Shown here one piece after another: positions 22,888-23,770 of a stretch of DNA of 23,770 nt. This DNA is from VAZQ01 sp035300505 (GTDB lineage Bacteria > Pseudomonadota > Alphaproteobacteria > Rhizobiales > Xanthobacteraceae). The stretch's first letter is position 1, and every line of letters starts with the position of its first letter. The stretch lies in contig DATGVJ010000587.1 in assembly GCA_035300505.1 (NCBI GenBank), forward strand, positions 1-23,770, given 5' to 3'. Under the pieces are notes generated by a model that searched no databases, was not told the origin of the DNA, and was given only the letters and a program-made list of their open reading frames with translations. The position numbers and the translations under genes are program-made.

Positions 22888-23277
22888 TCACCGCCGAAAT
22901 ATTTGCGCGACCTTCTCAATGGTGCGCCCGCCGAACCACATGGCCATCAGCATGCCGGCCCACGACGCCACGTCGCCATTGAGCGGATCCGTCGAGCCCC
23001 AGCCGAGCACCTTGTCCCATACCACGACCTTGGCGACGAACAGCGCAAACGACCATTGCACGATCGCGCGCGGTGCCGCTGTCCACCATCGGCCCTGCTC
23101 GGCGATGATTATGGCATTGGCGTTCCGGCGCGCTTCGATCTCGGCCTCTATTTCCTTGATCGCCAGTTCGACGGCCATCTTGTCCTGGCCGCTTGCGTTC
23201 TCCAGCCGCGCCTTGTAGGCGCCGAGCAGGTTGTTAAGGAGTGGGCCGCCGAGGAACCCAAAGATCATGCCCATCAT
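22888..23277 (-). CDS. 3TM holin-like protein (GTA_holin_3TM type)
   Basis: 129 residues from the ATG at 23277. The product starts MMGMIFGFLGGPLLNNLLGAYKARLENA, with a charged helix at about 30-60 (VELAIKEIEAEIEARRNA), and then membrane stretches around RAIVQWSFALFVAKVVVW and SWAGMLMAMWFGG. This matches the 3TM holin family found in gene-transfer-agent and prophage lysis modules, which makes holes in the inner membrane for lysis. I chose this start because ATGA overlaps the stop of the preceding 29-residue peptide. An in-frame ATG 48 bp upstream would overlap that peptide gene entirely. Confidence 0.82.
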   Translation of the reverse strand: MMGMIFGFLGGPLLNNLLGAYKARLENASGQDKMAVELAIKEIEAEIEARRNANAIIIAEQGRWWTAAPRAIVQWSFALFVAKVVVWDKVLGWGSTDPLNGDVASWAGMLMAMWFGGRTIEKVAQIFRR

Positions 23278-23363
23278 GTCGCGTATCCAACAGCCAAGAG
23301 ATGAATGAGAGCCGTGAGGATCCACAGCCCGACGAAGATTTTCGAGTACGTTGCCATCGTCAT
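23274..23363 (-). CDS. 29-residue single-pass membrane peptide
   Basis: A very short gene encoding MTMATYSKIFVGLWILTALI followed by HLLAVGYAT: a hydrophilic N-terminus of about seven residues and one membrane segment. It has a good ribosome binding site (GGAGGA, seven bases before ATG). Its ATG overlaps the stop of the 107-residue gene (ATGA), and its stop overlaps the holin ATG (ATGA). This double overlap makes a real coupled gene likely despite its size. Its place beside a holin suggests a role in lysis timing or holin regulation, which is inference. Confidence 0.7.
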   Translation of the reverse strand: MTMATYSKIFVGLWILTALIHLLAVGYAT

Positions 23364-23683
23364 GGCAGCGTCCTCCGTCTTGCGATCTCTGCCCCGATCA
23401 GCACGAACAGCACGTAGGCCGTCATGTATTGAGGGCCGAGATAGGGCTCGATCGCTTCCTTCACGCCGGGCGCGCCTACGAGCGTCGCGAGTTCGCCGGT
23501 GGCGCCGATCGCCGCGACACTGAGCGCGTTGAGCCGGGCCCAGAAAACGGACGCGGAGCCGCGGAACGCCGTGACGAGGCGCTGCCACGTCGTACCTGTT
23601 GCTGTCGCGTAGCCGTGGATAACGCAGAACGCCATGTAGGCCGGGACGGCGAGAACGATGGTAGTCAGGATCAAGTTGAGCAT
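23360..23683 (-). CDS. Phage-type small membrane protein, 107 aa
   Basis: Starts MLNLILTTIVLAVPAYMAFCVIHGYA with one N-terminal membrane segment (about 3-22). A second possible segment lies near the C-terminus (TAYVLFVLIGAEIA), with an amphipathic middle (FWARLNALSVAAIGATGEL). AAAGGAAACC precedes the ATG. It is the first visible gene of a cassette in which each junction overlaps or nearly touches, ending with a holin-like and a coiled-coil protein. I recognise no family name. It may be a holin partner or a structural lysis protein. Confidence 0.75.
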   Translation of the reverse strand: MLNLILTTIVLAVPAYMAFCVIHGYATATGTTWQRLVTAFRGSASVFWARLNALSVAAIGATGELATLVGAPGVKEAIEPYLGPQYMTAYVLFVLIGAEIARRRTLP

Positions 23684-23697
23684 GTGGTTTCCTTTCT

Positions 23698-23761
23698 GGC
23701 GGCTTGCGCCGCTTGGCGGCTTGCGCCGCTGGCGGCTTGCGCCGCTGGCGGCTTGCGCCGC
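23698..23761. repeat. Four tandem 16-bp palindromic units
   Basis: GGCGGCTTGCGCCGCT occurs at 23698-23713, 23715-23730, 23731-23746 and (last base changed) 23747-23761. Each unit can form a 5-bp hairpin GCGGC-TTGC-GCCGC. The block starts 15 bp upstream of the first lysis-cassette gene and reaches almost to the window edge. Confidence 0.92.
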
Positions 23762-23770
23762 GCTATGATG

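Overview
The window looks like chromosomal DNA of a high-GC alphaproteobacterium, most likely Hyphomicrobiales (Bradyrhizobium- or Xanthobacteraceae-like). The main pointers are a hopanoid-associated phosphorylase (HpnG), a TIGR02444-type protein, a taurine/nitrate-type ABC operon, a GTA-type 3TM holin, and short palindromic repeats of a kind I recall from these genomes. This placement is inference from protein character; no rRNA or tRNA gene is present.

Layout. Bases 1-1357 (minus): a TIGR02444 protein cut by the window edge, preceded in its operon by a malate/L-lactate-type dehydrogenase. 1428-2808 (plus): a DUF938 methyltransferase and a TenA thiaminase-like protein. 2887-5148: a secreted subtilisin-like protease with an N-terminal tandem-repeat region. 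5501-9753: a small unknown protein with a clear terminator, an M32 carboxypeptidase, a divergent pirin and a periplasmic dihaem cytochrome c. 9818-13918 (minus): a four-gene operon of ABC ATPase, permease, binding protein and an M24-fold hydrolase that has lost most of the family's metal ligands. 15927-20031: a carboxymuconolactone decarboxylase-like protein, three small membrane proteins, a secreted CarboxypepD_reg-like protein and an HpnG without other hopanoid genes.

Two accessory islands, both read on the minus strand, break this up. Island 1 (14220-15726) is a compact toxin/immunity-like pair. Its first gene encodes a small protein with a GHSDGGQW motif and a C-terminal PD-(D/E)XK nuclease signature. 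The second gene overlaps it by 7 bp, is visibly AT-richer and belongs to no family I recognise. A perfect intrinsic-terminator hairpin sits just upstream of the toxin start. Island 2 (20095-23770) starts with a dense cluster of palindromic repeats. It continues with a second toxin/immunity-like pair (HHIAEK nuclease-like protein plus a DUF2019 protein, joined by TAATG), a possible 56-residue charged protein, and a phage/GTA-like lysis cassette of four overlapping genes that includes a 29-residue membrane peptide.

The most interesting reading is that the two small nuclease/immunity cassettes belong to a phage- or GTA-derived element whose lysis genes lie at the right edge. The cassette architecture is visible in the sequence. 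The link to a particle or to competition between cells is inference.
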